Source: Nisaea acidiphila (GTDB lineage: Bacteria > Pseudomonadota > Alphaproteobacteria > Thalassobaculales > Thalassobaculaceae). Taken from it: DNA of 64,000 nucleotides. Below the pieces are notes generated by a model. The model ran no database searches. It saw only the letters and a list, made by a program, of their open reading frames with translations, and was not told where the DNA came from. The DNA is taken from positions 1,832,501 to 1,896,500 of the forward strand of contig NZ_CP102480.1 of NCBI RefSeq assembly GCF_024662015.1. The letters run 5' to 3'. Positions 8,601-17,124 of this stretch are shown here, one piece after another (within the stretch, counting starts at the first letter, position 1; each line of letters opens with the position of its first letter). Position numbers and translations under genes: made by a program.

Positions 8601-8736
8601 TCGGCAGCTCTCGGACTTCCACTGCGAGGATCGCGGCCACGCCCGCAAGCGCGATCAGCAAGTTGAGAACCAGCGCCAGCCAGGGGCGGCGGACGCTGAG
8701 CGACGGCAGGTCGTTCTCGGAGCCGCTGCTCATCAT
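5602..8736 (-). CDS. RND efflux transporter, inner-membrane pump subunit
   Basis: This 1044-residue protein has the AcrB/MexB (HAE1) layout: a first helix at about 20-40, a large periplasmic domain, a helix bundle at about 335-530, then a second repeat. The proton-relay motif GLIVDDSIVVLENI sits near residue 400. It pumps amphipathic compounds out with the adaptor encoded just upstream. The two overlap by four bases, so they form one operon (adaptor first). No outer-membrane TolC-like gene is adjacent. It converges on the guanidine operon with only 21 bases between the stops, and nothing links it to guanidine. The substrate is unknown. Confidence 0.93.
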   Translation of the reverse strand: MMSSGSENDLPSLSVRRPWLALVLNLLIALAGVAAILAVEVRELPNVDRPIVSVRGILNGASPETMDSEVTSLVEGAVARVNGVQRIRSSSEENNFRLHAEFSPSADLDVAASDIREAVSRVERELPDNVEQLTVIKADADASPILQLAVFGHGLTEDTLTHIVETDVIPELISINGVADVTQYGDRERLLRVVLDPMRLSAFALSVADVISVLEKAPFDIPAGSFASLDQELLVRANATVESAKEVEDIIIRGAVRIGDVAQVFFGPEDPESLVRVNGEEVIGLGIIRQAQSNTIEISEKVHKAVAGLNKRSERIEVIVTSDDALFIEGSVSEVLFSLLLAVLIVIVTLWIFLGSPSATLVPCVSIPVALIGSVAAIWALGFSINILTLLALVLATGLIVDDSIVVLENIQRRRGQGLGGRAAAVLGTRQVFFAVIATTATLISVFVPISFLPSTAGRLFREFGFVLAIAVLISSFVALTLVPALSARLAEGGKDRLGLRTLLGRFGDRLARIYGATLKAALAGPVIVIALSIAVAGGAWLTFKLLDQELLPSEDRGRIYIMGTGPDGVGLEYSNKQADYMEAVLQPYVESGEITSIFTIVGRWDLNRVYISAPLAHWEQRSRSQQQIMSEIRRKMNQIPGMRVRVYSPNSLNLRSAGGGVEVALTGTDYLRLYEVAKQFSRAIEDRLPDLSDVRISYQPTQPQLSVKIDRRRASDLGVDLDDLADVLQVNIDGLEIADLNVRDESIPIRLEAIGGAIDDPTDLTNLFVRTDRGKLIPISSLVSLKEEGVAAELDRHRQRRAVEIDADLKSGKPLGDAIAEVEELAAEILPDDVSLILLGEAEALDETSHEVAITYLIAIVVVFLVLVAQFESVTSAAIVVLTVPFGIAAAIYALMLTGTSVNIYSQIGLVMMIGLMAKNGILVVEFADQLRDHGFGVRQAAERAALVRLRPIAMTMISTVLGGLPLILSSGPGAEARAAIGWVVFGGLGLAAVFTLYLTPVLYVVLARLSAARADAAGKLESELEEARDIPDIAEADEQPAE

Positions 8737-9854
8737 GACGTGGTCGCTTCCTGCTCTGCCTTGATCGGCGGCTGCGCCGGACCGTTGCCGGGCAGGATCT
8801 CGACCTTGGTCCCCTCACGCATGCGGTGCAGCCCGTGGGTCACCACCTTGTCGCCTTCCGCGAACTCCGCATCGAGCAACACGGTGGCTTCCTGGCGCTG
8901 GACGATGGAGACCGGCAGCCGGCGCGCGGTACCGCCGCTGACCGCCCACACGAAGGAGCCGTCTCCGCCCCACTGAATGGCGACTTCCGGGACGCTGGCC
9001 CGGGTCTCGCCCTCGACATCGAGCGTCACGCGGAAGCTCATACCGGGGCGCAGTCGGTCGTCCGGATTGGGGATCCGCGCCCGCACGACGAAAGTCCGCG
9101 TCGCCTCGTCGATCCGGCTGTCGATATCGTAGATCGAGCCGCCCTCGATCGGCGCAGTATCCCCGGTCCAGAGCGCCAGCTTGACCGGGCTTCCGACACC
9201 AATCCGCCCCAGCATCCCTTCCGGCACCTCGAACCGGACCAGCAGGCTCGAACGGTCGTCCAATACGGCAATCTCGGTCCCCGTATCGACCCGGTCGCCG
9301 ACCTCGATATCGGTCATGCCGATCCGGCCGGAGAAGGGGGCAAGCAGGAAACGGTCTTCCAGCGCGAGCTGCGCGCGCTCCAGTTCGATCTTCGCAGCGT
9401 CGACCGCGGTCACGGCGTCGTCCAGCGCCGCCTGCGTCGAGGCGCCGCTCTTGCGGAGCTTGGTCAGCCGTTCGGCGACCCGTTGCGCCGCTTCCAGCCG
9501 GACCCTGGCGAGTTCCACCGCGAGCGTCTCGGTCTTGTGATCGAGTTCGAGCAGAACCTGACCCTGGGAGACATTGCCGTCGGTCCTGAGCGCGGTCGCA
9601 ATGACGCGTCCGTCGGCCACCGGATGCAGCCGCGCGGACTGGTAAGCCCGCGCAGTACCGACGGCCTCTGTACGGAGCCGTTCCCTGACGAAGCTCACAT
9701 CGGCCACGACCACCGCCGCCGGGCTTTTCTTACCGCCGCCGCTCTTGCCGCCGGCCTCCTCCCCGAACCCGAGAAGCGGCCCGAGATAGACCCAGCCTCC
9801 GGCGAGGACGATTGCGGCGAGGGCCACGACAAAAAGCTGACGCACGATACTCAT
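8733..9854 (-). CDS. RND efflux periplasmic adaptor (membrane fusion protein)
   Basis: This 373-residue HlyD/AcrA-type adaptor has an N-terminal membrane anchor (about residues 5-24). The lipoyl-like half motif SARLHPVADGRVIA is followed by an alpha-hairpin with many Ala, Glu and Leu (about 110-165), then the second lipoyl half with APFSGRIGMTDIEVGDRV and beta-barrel domains. It would bridge the pump at 5602-8736 to an outer-membrane channel. The 130 bases upstream of its start are relatively AT-rich and probably hold the operon promoter. No local regulator gene is seen. Confidence 0.92.
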   Translation of the reverse strand: MSIVRQLFVVALAAIVLAGGWVYLGPLLGFGEEAGGKSGGGKKSPAAVVVADVSFVRERLRTEAVGTARAYQSARLHPVADGRVIATALRTDGNVSQGQVLLELDHKTETLAVELARVRLEAAQRVAERLTKLRKSGASTQAALDDAVTAVDAAKIELERAQLALEDRFLLAPFSGRIGMTDIEVGDRVDTGTEIAVLDDRSSLLVRFEVPEGMLGRIGVGSPVKLALWTGDTAPIEGGSIYDIDSRIDEATRTFVVRARIPNPDDRLRPGMSFRVTLDVEGETRASVPEVAIQWGGDGSFVWAVSGGTARRLPVSIVQRQEATVLLDAEFAEGDKVVTHGLHRMREGTKVEILPGNGPAQPPIKAEQEATTS

Positions 9855-9985
9855 CGGCAGGCCCCATACAGACTTCAGCTGATTTTAGAACGCGGGAAAA
9901 AGAGTAATCCGTCGCAATAAAAAGTCTATCAGCGGAAAAAACGATTCCTGCCAGTGAAATCTGTGCGTCCGCCCTGTTCTGACGT

Positions 9986-11407
9986 TTACTCCGGACGCGG
10001 CTGGATCGGCGGCTGCACGTCGTCCGGGATCGGGCATCGATATGGTGTCCTAGCAGTCCTTGCCGCGTGATCCGCCTTGGCCGCCGCCATCAACCCTTCG
10101 TCCCGGATCAGGTCGACGGCGGTGCCCGCCATCACTTTCGCCGCGTAGATCATTCCCTTGTGCGCGGCGGGGGCCATGCCCTGGGCCGTCATCTGCCAGG
10201 AATGGCCAGGCGTGCCGATCGCCTGGGTCGCGACCCGCGCCTCGATCGTCGGCACGACCCAGCTCACGTCGGACACATCGGTCGAGCCCGGCATCGAAAC
10301 GCCTTTGCACTCGAGCGGCACAATGAAGTCACAGAGCGGCGTATCCTCTTTTTCCTCCACTCCGGCCTTTCGGTATTCGTTGGCGATGTCCTGATCGGTC
10401 AGGGTCGCCTGAATCTCCGACGCGTATTTCCGGTCATCCGCATCGAACGGCACAGCCCCCAACCGTTGCATGTTCTCGAACATCGTCTGCTCCAAGGGAG
10501 TGTTCGCGAGCATGTTGGAGACCGCGCTGACGATCTTCCAGGTCATCTTGGTCTCGGTCATCAGCGCCGCGCCCTCGGCGACCTTCTTCACCCGTTCGAC
10601 CAATTCCTGCATCCCCGCGAGATCGCGCGCCCGCACGGCGTGCCGCACCTTGGCGAAGCCTTGCACCACGTTCGGCGCTACACCGCCGCCGTCGAGCATC
10701 GCATAATGGATTCGGGCGTCGGACGGCATGTGCTCGCGCATGTAGTTGACGCCGATATTCATCAGCTCCACCGCGTCGAGCGCGGAGCGGCCGAGATGCG
10801 GCGCGCTGGAGGCATGGCTGGAACGGCCATGGAAAGAGAAGTCGATGCGCGTGTTGGCAAGCGAGTTGGCGAGCCCGACGCGGGTGACGCCGGCCGGGTG
10901 CCAAGTCACCGCCGCGTCCACGTCGTCGAAGGCGCCGGCGCGGACCATAAAGCCTTTCGCCGCGCCGCCCTCTTCGGCCGGGCAACCGTAGTACCGCACA
11001 CGTCCCGGAGTGCCGGTTTTCTCAAGCCAGTCCTTGAGGCCCGCGGCGGCAAGCAGCGCAGCGGAGCCGAGCAGGTTGTGACCGCAGCCATGTCCGTGTC
11101 CGCCGGGCTCGACTTCCTTCGGCTCCGCGATGTTGGCGACCTGGCTGAGACCGGGCAACGCGTCATACTCGCCCAGCACCGCGATCACCGGACCTCCTTC
11201 GCCCGCCTCGCCCATGATCGCGGTCGGAATGCCGCCGACATCCTCGGTGATATTGAAGCCATACTGCTCCAGCATCTTCCGGTGCTCCTCGACGGAACGG
11301 TATTCGGTGTAGGCGATCTCGGGCATGCCCCAGATCCGGTCCGCGAGCCCGATGAAATCCTCACGGTGCCCGTCGACAAGTTCCCAGATCATTTCGGCAT
11401 TAGACAT
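9986..11407 (-). CDS. M20 family metallopeptidase/amidohydrolase (AbgB-like)
   Basis: This 473-residue zinc amidohydrolase is of the M20D/AbgB type. It shows the metal-binding GGHGHGCGHN and the catalytic EEGGAAK glutamate pair, followed by a dimerisation domain (SFHGRSSHAS). Family members hydrolyse p-aminobenzoyl-glutamate, N-acyl amino acids or related amides. The start at 11407 (MSNAEMIWEL) has AGGAGAGA upstream. A reading that begins 41 codons earlier would add a low-complexity stretch and is rejected. It is transcribed in the same direction as the ymdB-like gene but separated by 135 bases, so it may have its own promoter. The exact substrate cannot be told. Confidence 0.87.
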   Translation of the reverse strand: MSNAEMIWELVDGHREDFIGLADRIWGMPEIAYTEYRSVEEHRKMLEQYGFNITEDVGGIPTAIMGEAGEGGPVIAVLGEYDALPGLSQVANIAEPKEVEPGGHGHGCGHNLLGSAALLAAAGLKDWLEKTGTPGRVRYYGCPAEEGGAAKGFMVRAGAFDDVDAAVTWHPAGVTRVGLANSLANTRIDFSFHGRSSHASSAPHLGRSALDAVELMNIGVNYMREHMPSDARIHYAMLDGGGVAPNVVQGFAKVRHAVRARDLAGMQELVERVKKVAEGAALMTETKMTWKIVSAVSNMLANTPLEQTMFENMQRLGAVPFDADDRKYASEIQATLTDQDIANEYRKAGVEEKEDTPLCDFIVPLECKGVSMPGSTDVSDVSWVVPTIEARVATQAIGTPGHSWQMTAQGMAPAAHKGMIYAAKVMAGTAVDLIRDEGLMAAAKADHAARTARTPYRCPIPDDVQPPIQPRPE

Positions 11408-11542
11408 GGCGCTCTCTCCTGGACGCGGTATCAGGCCGGGCGCGGGAAAGGCGGGAAGTGATGTTCCGGAGGCCGCGCCGGGCCGATTAGGAAGGACGGG
11501 AACGATGCGCCGCGGCCGGAGAGGGGTCAAGCAGCCGGAGTG

Positions 11543-12358
11543 TCAGCAATCCGGCTGCGTTTCGGAAAGAAGCCCCCCGAGGCGGACCGGCTCGGCATGC
11601 GTCGCGAGACCGGTCGCATCGTCGCTGATGACCAGAAGTCCGGAGACCGTCGCCGGGCCGTCCGCCGCTTCGAGACGCGGCCGCGCGGTCTTGGAGAGGA
11701 AACGTTCGACCGGGGCTTCCTTGTTCATGCCGATGACGCTGTCATAGGCGCCGCACATGCCGGCATCGGTCATGTAGGCGGTGCCGCCCGGCAGCACCAT
11801 GTGATCCGCCGTCGGGACGTGCGTGTGGGTGCCGACCACCGCACTCGCGCGTCCGTCCAGGAAATGACCCAGGGCGAGCTTCTCGGACGTCGCCTCGCCA
11901 TGCATGTCGATGAAGATGAAGTCGGCGCCGTAACCGAGCGGGCATTCCTCGACGATCTTCTCCGCCGCCCGGAACGGGCAGTCGCTGGTATCCATGAAGA
12001 GACGGAGGATCACGTTGGCGACCAGTACATGCCGGCCGTCCCGCGTCGGGTAAAGCCCACTGCCCTTGCCGTTGGTCTCGGGCGGAAAGTTCGCCGGGCG
12101 CAGCAGGCGCGGTTCGGCATCGAAATAGGTCAGGATCTCACGCTTGTCGAAGGCGTGGTTGCCGGTTGTGATGACATCCGCTCCGGCATCGAACAGGGCT
12201 TCGGCGATGTCCGGCGTGATCCCGAAACCGCCGGCGGCGTTCTCGCCGTTCACGATGGCGAAATCGACCGAGAGCCGCTCGCGCAGCTCCGGAAGCCGGT
12301 CGTGCACGGCCTCGCGGCCCGCCCGTCCGACGACATCGCCGAGAAAGAGAACGCGCAT
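11543..12358 (-). CDS. YmdB-family metallophosphoesterase (TIGR00282)
   Basis: This 271-residue calcineurin-like phosphoesterase has motifs FLGDVVGRAGREA, NGENAAGG, TTGNHAFDKRE and VVGTHTHVPTAD, with the metal-binding Asp, Asn and His residues expected of the family. Members hydrolyse 2',3'-cyclic nucleotide phosphates in vitro. The length is normal. Only three bases separate it from the cyclo-ligase stop upstream, so the two are one transcript, a neighbour pair common in alphaproteobacteria. Confidence 0.9.
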   Translation of the reverse strand: MRVLFLGDVVGRAGREAVHDRLPELRERLSVDFAIVNGENAAGGFGITPDIAEALFDAGADVITTGNHAFDKREILTYFDAEPRLLRPANFPPETNGKGSGLYPTRDGRHVLVANVILRLFMDTSDCPFRAAEKIVEECPLGYGADFIFIDMHGEATSEKLALGHFLDGRASAVVGTHTHVPTADHMVLPGGTAYMTDAGMCGAYDSVIGMNKEAPVERFLSKTARPRLEAADGPATVSGLLVISDDATGLATHAEPVRLGGLLSETQPDC

Positions 12359-12361
12359 CGG

Positions 12362-12979
12362 TCAGGCCTTTCCGAATTCTGTGAAACCGGCCTCGGTCAG
12401 CAGGGCATCCAGCCGCTGATCCGTCGCCTCGCGGGGGACCGCATCGACGCGCTGCGCCTCATAGGCGATGCCGATCGCCCGGACCGGCCCCCCGGCCCGC
12501 AGCTTCTCCAGAGTGCGGTCATAAAAACCGCCGCCATAGCCGAGCCGGTAGCCCGCATCGTCGAAGGCCAGCATCGGCACAAGCAGCATCGTCGGATCGA
12601 GTTCCGGCGCGCCGATATCCGGCACCAGGCCGCCGAGACCGGCTTTCACCAGCGGCGCCCCCGGTCCCCAGAGCCGGAAGCTGAGCGGCGCGGCCTTGCG
12701 CGCCACGACCGGCAGGACGATCCGGTGGCCCCGCGCGTGAAGCGCATGCATCAGCGGCCGCGGATCGATCTCCGTACGGAACGGCCAATAGGCGGCCACG
12801 ACGGACGCTTCGGGCAGGCCGGCACTTTCAAAGAAGAGATTACGGATCGCATCGCCGGCAGAGACCCCGAGCACGGCGTGAGCTTCTTGGCGGCGCAACT
12901 CGATCCGCTGCCTGAGGGCAGCTTTCACGCTCTCGATGCCGTTCGGCGATGTCTCGGAAGTGGACGCGGTTTCCGGCAA
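12362..12979 (-). CDS. fau: 5-formyltetrahydrofolate cyclo-ligase
   Basis: This 205-residue enzyme converts 5-formyl-THF to 5,10-methenyl-THF using ATP. Family motifs include YWPFRTEIDPRPL, the glycine-rich RLGYGGGFYDRTL near residue 150 and AIGIAYEAQ. The start codon ATG at 12979 is directly downstream of the putative 6S RNA. zapA-6S RNA-fau is a conserved arrangement in proteobacteria, where the gene can be co-transcribed with 6S RNA. It continues into the ymdB-like gene. Confidence 0.93.
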   Translation of the reverse strand: MPETASTSETSPNGIESVKAALRQRIELRRQEAHAVLGVSAGDAIRNLFFESAGLPEASVVAAYWPFRTEIDPRPLMHALHARGHRIVLPVVARKAAPLSFRLWGPGAPLVKAGLGGLVPDIGAPELDPTMLLVPMLAFDDAGYRLGYGGGFYDRTLEKLRAGGPVRAIGIAYEAQRVDAVPREATDQRLDALLTEAGFTEFGKA

Positions 12980-13017
12980 GGGCCGTCTTTCGTCTGGAAT
13001 AAATCAGAACGGCGCCA

Positions 13018-13152
13018 CGACGACCGTTGGCCGTAGTAATCCTCTGTGGCCTGCAAAGCAGGTGGGCGCCGCGTACCGGAACCAGGGTCCCGGCAGAGAC
13101 AGCTCCCGAAGGATCGTTTATAGCCCCAGGGATTGTGAGGCCTGACGCATCG
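13018..13152 (-). ncRNA. ssrS: 6S RNA (ends approximate)
   Basis: The 197-base gap between zapA and fau holds no reading frame but on the minus strand carries features typical of alphaproteobacterial 6S RNA. These are a CCTGGGGCTAT block near the 5' side, CCGGTACGCGGCGCCCACC and the CCTGCTTTGCAGG hairpin, then a return strand ending in ACGGCCAACGG. A closing stem is plausible from GGCC...AATCC on the 5' side with GGATT...GGCC on the 3' side. 6S RNA sequesters housekeeping RNA polymerase in stationary phase. Synteny is the strongest support; ends could move by 10-20 bases. Confidence 0.75.
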
Positions 13153-13176
13153 CGCAGCTACCGTCCGCAGACATAT

Positions 13177-13509
13177 CTAGGCGCGTTCAAGCTGGTCTGC
13201 AATGCTCTCGATCCGCCCGGCCATCGCGTCGAGGGCGGCAGCGATCTTCTCCTCGCTCTCGCCGAGTGGCGCGCCACCGCCTTCAGCCGCGACCTCCCCC
13301 TCGATTTCGCGAAGATCGACAAGCTCGTCCGCGATCAGCAGCGACGCCATGACGAGCAGGCGCGTATCGCCGATCTGGCCGATCTGCTCGACCAGATCCT
13401 TGATGTGGGAATCCACCATGGACGCGAGGCTGGCGATGCGGCTTTCCTGCCCGTCCTCGCAAGCAATTCGGTAGTTCTTGCCATTTATATTGATCTCGAC
13501 CTGAGCCAC
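13177..13509 (-). CDS. zapA: Cell division protein ZapA
   Basis: This 110-residue ZapA homologue stabilises FtsZ bundles at the division ring. It starts MAQVEININGKNYRIACEDG, the conserved beta-hairpin of the family, followed by the LASMVDSHIKDL helix, MASLLIADELVDL and a C-terminal coiled coil. It lies four bases after the DUF4164-like gene and is followed by 6S RNA. The position and length are normal. Confidence 0.92.
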   Translation of the reverse strand: MAQVEININGKNYRIACEDGQESRIASLASMVDSHIKDLVEQIGQIGDTRLLVMASLLIADELVDLREIEGEVAAEGGGAPLGESEEKIAAALDAMAGRIESIADQLERA

Positions 13510-13513
13510 CGGC

Positions 13514-13735
13514 TTATCCTTCCAGCACGAATTTCAGACGGCCGATGGTCTTGTCCAGCTTCTCGCTGACCTCGTCGGTCACCTTCGAGAGCTCCGCATA
13601 TTCTTTTTTTGCGGCATCAAGTTCAGCCTGCAGTTCGGAAGAGCTGGAGCTCAGTTCGAGAGCTTTGTGCGCGGCAGAGTCGAGCCGTTCGATCGCGGCT
13701 TCGAGACGGGCGGCGGCAGCATCGAGTCGGGACAT
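13514..13735 (-). CDS. DUF4164-like short coiled-coil protein
   Basis: This 73-residue all-helical protein begins MSRLDAAAARLEAAIERLDSA and is rich in Ala, Glu, Leu and Ser, predicting one long coiled coil. It resembles the DUF4164 proteins found before zapA in many alphaproteobacteria. The chosen ATG follows AAGGACAGG; 21 further codons upstream are poor in family-like sequence. It is the first gene of the transcript reading into zapA, 6S RNA and fau. The function is unknown; a ZapB-like divisome role is only a guess from its neighbour. Confidence 0.78.
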   Translation of the reverse strand: MSRLDAAAARLEAAIERLDSAAHKALELSSSSSELQAELDAAKKEYAELSKVTDEVSEKLDKTIGRLKFVLEG

Positions 13736-13789
13736 CCGGTCCTGTCCTTGATTATGCGTGTTCACGGGCGTCCCGCGCCCGGCCGCGCA

Positions 13790-13819
13790 AGCATACAAAC
13801 TGCAATATCAAGGCGTCAA
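13790..13819 (-). promoter_or_regulatory. Housekeeping promoter for the DUF4164-zapA transcript
   Basis: On the minus strand TTGACG (13814-13819) is followed after 18 bases by TATGCT (13790-13795). It sits about 55 bases before the start codon at 13735. This is a good -35 and an acceptable -10 for the main sigma factor. Confidence 0.5.
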
Positions 13820-13846
13820 CGCGCGGCCTTGAGAGAGTGCTTCATC

Positions 13847-13872
13847 CGCAGTCAACTCCGGAGTTGACTGCG
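13847..13872. repeat. Perfect 26-bp palindrome between zapA operon and tkt (possible operator)
   Basis: Each 13-base half is CGCAGTCAACTCC and its exact complement, with no spacer. There is no T-run on either side, so it is not an intrinsic terminator. It lies between two divergent genes, 28 bases behind the -35 of the zapA-side promoter. It also overlaps a TTGACT (13864-13869) that could serve as the -35 for tkt, with a weak CATTTT 17 bases on. A dimeric repressor or activator site is the simplest reading. The regulator is unknown. Confidence 0.6.
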
Positions 13873-14006
13873 CTGGGGCAGGACGGCATTTTCACCCCGC
13901 CTTTTCCGGGGCCCTGACGGCAATCCGCGCCCGCCCCGCTCATCAGATGCGGCCTCCCGTCCGGTGCGGTTCCGGGCAAGGGCGCCGCCGAACACGATTG
14001 ACGCTC

Positions 14007-16025
14007 ATGAACACGACATCTCCTGCTGCAAGCGACGGTCCGGGAAGCGCCGTTTCGCACGACATGCTCGCGAATGCGATCCGCGCACTCTCGATGGACG
14101 CGGTGGAAAAGGCCAAGTCCGGCCATCCCGGCATGCCGATGGGCATGGCCGACGTCGCGACCGTGCTGTTCTCCGAGTTCCTGAACTACGATCCGAAGGC
14201 TCCCGACTGGGCGGACCGCGACCGCTTCATCCTGTCGGCCGGCCACGGCTCGATGCTGATCTACTCGCTGCTGCATCTGACCGGCTATGACGATGTCACG
14301 CTGGAGGAGATCAAGAACTTCCGCCAGCTGAACTCGAAGACCCCGGGCCATCCGGAATACGGCCACACGGCCGGTGTCGAGACCACGACCGGCCCGCTCG
14401 GCCAGGGCTTCGCCAATGCCGTCGGCATGGCGCTCGCCGAGCGCATGACCAATGCCCGCTTCGGCGACGACCTGGTCGATCACTATACCTATGTGATCGC
14501 CGGCGATGGCTGCCTGATGGAAGGGATCAGCCACGAGGCCGCTTCCATGGCCGGCCATCTGAAGCTCGGCAAATTGGTGGTGCTGTTCGACGATAACGGC
14601 ATCTCCATCGACGGCTCGACAGATCTCTCCGTTTCCGACGATCAGCTGATGCGCTTCGAGGCCTATGGCTGGCACACCAGCCGGGTCGACGGCCACGATC
14701 CGGAAGCGATCTCCGCCGCTATCGAGGCCGCCAAGTCCGACGACCGCCCCTCCCTGATCGCCTGCCGCACCAAGATCGGTTTCGGCGCGCCGACCAAGGA
14801 AGGCAAGTCCTCCTCCCACGGCGCCCCGCTCGGCACCGACGAGATCGCCGGCGCCCGCGAAAATCTCGGCTGGAGCGCCGCGCCCTTCGAGATCCCGGCG
14901 GACGTGCTGGACGCCTGGCGCGCCATCGGCGCCGAGCGGGCCGGTGCCCATGTCGCCTGGACCGCGCGCTACGATGCGACGGAGGCCGCGACCCGTGGCG
15001 CCTTCGATGCCGCCATGTCCGGCAAGCTGCCGGCCGGCGCCGAGAAAGCGATCAAGGAGCTGATCGCGAAGCACGCGGAAGAGAAGCCGAAGCTCGCCAC
15101 CCGCGTCGCCTCGCAGAAGGCACTGGAAGCGCTGCAGCCGGCGATCCCGGAACTGGTCGGCGGCTCCGCCGACCTGACCGGTTCGAACAACACCAAGGTC
15201 GGCGGTCAGGACGCCGTTCAGGCCGGAAACTATGGCGGCCACTACATCTATTATGGCGTGCGCGAGCACGCGATGGCCGCGGCGATGAACGGCATGGCGC
15301 TGCATGGCGGGCTGATCCCCTATGGCGGCACCTTCCTCGTCTTCACCGACTATTGCCGTCCCTCGATCCGACTCTCGGCTCTGATGGGGCTGCGCGTGAT
15401 CTACGTGATGACGCACGATTCCATCGGCCTCGGCGAGGACGGCCCGACGCACCAGCCGGTCGAACATGTCGCCGCACTGCGCGCGATCCCGAATCTCAAC
15501 GTGTTCCGCCCGGCGGACGCCATCGAGACGGCGGAATGCTGGCTCGCGGCGCTTGAGGACGAGCATCGCCCGTCGATCCTCGCGCTGACCCGCCAGGGTC
15601 TGCCGACGGTGCGCGACGGCGACACGTCCGAGAACCTTTCCGCCAAGGGCGGCTACGTGCTGGCCGAGGCCTCCGGCGACCGCAAGGCGACAATCCTCGC
15701 CACCGGCTCCGAGGTCGAGATCGCGCTCGCCGCGAAGGAAGCCCTCGAGAAGGACGGCATCGCCACCGCCGTGGTCTCCATGCCCTCGATCGAGCGCTTC
15801 GCGGCCCAGGACGCCGCCTACCGCGCATCCGTGCTCGGCTCCGGCAGCGTTATGGTCGCGGTCGAGGCCGGCATCCGGCAGAGCTGGGACGGGCTGATCG
15901 GGCTCGACGGCATATTCGTCGGCATGAACTCATTCGGCGCGTCCGCGCCATACGGCGACCTCTACAAGCATTTCGGCATCACCAGCGATGCCATTGTGGC
16001 CGAGGTCAAAAAGCGTCTGGGATAA
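14007..16025 (+). CDS. tkt: Transketolase
   Basis: This 672-residue, thiamine-diphosphate-dependent transketolase of the pentose phosphate/Calvin pathway shows [19 protein letters not shown], the TPP motif [18 protein letters not shown] with the metal-binding Asn in FDDN, and the central DLTGSNN. In the pyrimidine domain are [19 protein letters not shown] and [19 protein letters not shown]. The ATG at 14007 matches the family N-terminus; upstream codons are GC-rich filler and the ribosome binding site is weak. It is followed by a terminator-like hairpin, then gap and fbaB, forming a central carbon cluster. Confidence 0.95.
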   Translation: MNTTSPAASDGPGSAVSHDMLANAIRALSMDAVEKAKSGHPGMPMGMADVATVLFSEFLNYDPKAPDWADRDRFILSAGHGSMLIYSLLHLTGYDDVTLEEIKNFRQLNSKTPGHPEYGHTAGVETTTGPLGQGFANAVGMALAERMTNARFGDDLVDHYTYVIAGDGCLMEGISHEAASMAGHLKLGKLVVLFDDNGISIDGSTDLSVSDDQLMRFEAYGWHTSRVDGHDPEAISAAIEAAKSDDRPSLIACRTKIGFGAPTKEGKSSSHGAPLGTDEIAGARENLGWSAAPFEIPADVLDAWRAIGAERAGAHVAWTARYDATEAATRGAFDAAMSGKLPAGAEKAIKELIAKHAEEKPKLATRVASQKALEALQPAIPELVGGSADLTGSNNTKVGGQDAVQAGNYGGHYIYYGVREHAMAAAMNGMALHGGLIPYGGTFLVFTDYCRPSIRLSALMGLRVIYVMTHDSIGLGEDGPTHQPVEHVAALRAIPNLNVFRPADAIETAECWLAALEDEHRPSILALTRQGLPTVRDGDTSENLSAKGGYVLAEASGDRKATILATGSEVEIALAAKEALEKDGIATAVVSMPSIERFAAQDAAYRASVLGSGSVMVAVEAGIRQSWDGLIGLDGIFVGMNSFGASAPYGDLYKHFGITSDAIVAEVKKRLG

Positions 16026-16034
16026 TCCCACCAT

Positions 16035-16062
16035 CGCCGCCCCCCGTCGGGGCGGCGTTTTT
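16035..16062 (+). terminator. Intrinsic terminator after tkt
   Basis: A 9-bp stem CGCCGCCCC/GGGGCGGCG with a 5-base loop is followed by TTTTT (16058-16062). It lies between tkt and gap, so some gap transcription probably begins independently or by read-through. Confidence 0.75.
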
Positions 16063-16092
16063 GTACGAGCGTGAAAGTCAGGAGGAAATCTG

Positions 16093-17100
16093 ATGAGTGT
16101 CAATGTTGCCATCAACGGGTTCGGACGGATCGGCCGTCTGGTTCTGAGGGCACTCGCGGAGAGCGGTCGCGACGATATCAAGGTCGTCGCCATCAACGAT
16201 CTGGGACCGGTCGCGACGAACGCGCATCTCTTGAAATGGGACAGCAACCACGGCCGCTTCCCGTTCGACGTGAAGGTCGATGGCGACACCATCGACTACG
16301 GCAAAGGCCCGATCAAGGTGACCGCGGAGCGCGACCCGGCGAACCTGCCGCACGCCGATCTCGGCGTGGACATCGTGCTTGAGTGCACCGGCATCTTCAC
16401 CAAGAAGGAAGACGCGGCGAAGCACATCACGGCCGGCGCCAAGCGCGTCATCATCTCCGCTCCGGGCACGGGCGTGGACCTCACCGTCGTCTACGGTGTG
16501 AACCACGACCAGATCACCGCCGAGCACACCGTGATTTCGAACGCCTCCTGCACCACCAACTGCCTCGCGCCGGTTGCCTACGTGCTGAACGAGGCTATCG
16601 GTATCGAGCGCGGCTACATGACCACGATCCATGCCTACACGGGCGACCAGCCGACGCTGGACACCATGCACAAGGATCTCTACCGGGCCCGCGCCGCGGC
16701 GTCCTCGATGATCCCGACCACCACCGGCGCCGCCAAGGCCGTCGGCCTCGTGCTGCCGGAACTGGCCGGAAAGCTGGACGGCACCTCGGTGCGCGTGCCG
16801 ATGGCCAATGTCAGCCTGATCGACCTGAAGTTCGTGCCGAAGCGCGAGACCACGGCCGAGGAAGTCAACGCAGCCATCGTCAAGGCCGCCAACGGCAAGC
16901 TGAAGGGCATCCTCGGCGTCAATGACGAGCCGCTGGTCTCGATCGACTTCAACCACAACCAGAACAGCTCCACCTTCGACCTGCTGCAGACCCAGGTGGT
17001 CGAGGGCAAGCTGGTCCGCGTGATGAGCTGGTACGACAACGAATGGGGCTTCTCTAACCGCATGCTGGACACCACCGCAGCGGTCGCGGCGACGCTCTAA
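16093..17100 (+). CDS. gap: Glyceraldehyde-3-phosphate dehydrogenase, type I
   Basis: This 335-residue enzyme begins [18 protein letters not shown] (NAD-binding Rossmann fold). It has the catalytic [13 protein letters not shown] with Cys153, and [10 protein letters not shown] at the C-terminus. It interconverts glyceraldehyde-3-phosphate and 1,3-bisphosphoglycerate. The start has AGGAGG-like sequence at 16080-16085. The aldolase follows after 24 bases. Phosphoglycerate kinase, which in many relatives lies between gap and the aldolase, is absent here. Confidence 0.96.
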   Translation: MSVNVAINGFGRIGRLVLRALAESGRDDIKVVAINDLGPVATNAHLLKWDSNHGRFPFDVKVDGDTIDYGKGPIKVTAERDPANLPHADLGVDIVLECTGIFTKKEDAAKHITAGAKRVIISAPGTGVDLTVVYGVNHDQITAEHTVISNASCTTNCLAPVAYVLNEAIGIERGYMTTIHAYTGDQPTLDTMHKDLYRARAAASSMIPTTTGAAKAVGLVLPELAGKLDGTSVRVPMANVSLIDLKFVPKRETTAEEVNAAIVKAANGKLKGILGVNDEPLVSIDFNHNQNSSTFDLLQTQVVEGKLVRVMSWYDNEWGFSNRMLDTTAAVAATL

Positions 17101-17124
17101 CAGACACAGGGAAGGACAACGGCG

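Noticed and set aside
6343-8976. Very long open frame on the plus strand across the RND pump gene
   Set aside because: It is the antisense of a well-conserved RND pump and has the His/Asp/Arg-rich composition typical of shadow frames in GC-rich DNA.
5602-9854. RND pump as part of the guanidine system
   Set aside because: It is on the opposite strand with its own start region. Known guanidinium exporters under this riboswitch are SMR (Gdx) proteins, not RND pumps.
13842-15566. 574-codon minus-strand frame opposite transketolase
   Set aside because: It is a mirror of the conserved tkt codons with no ribosome binding site or recognisable domain.
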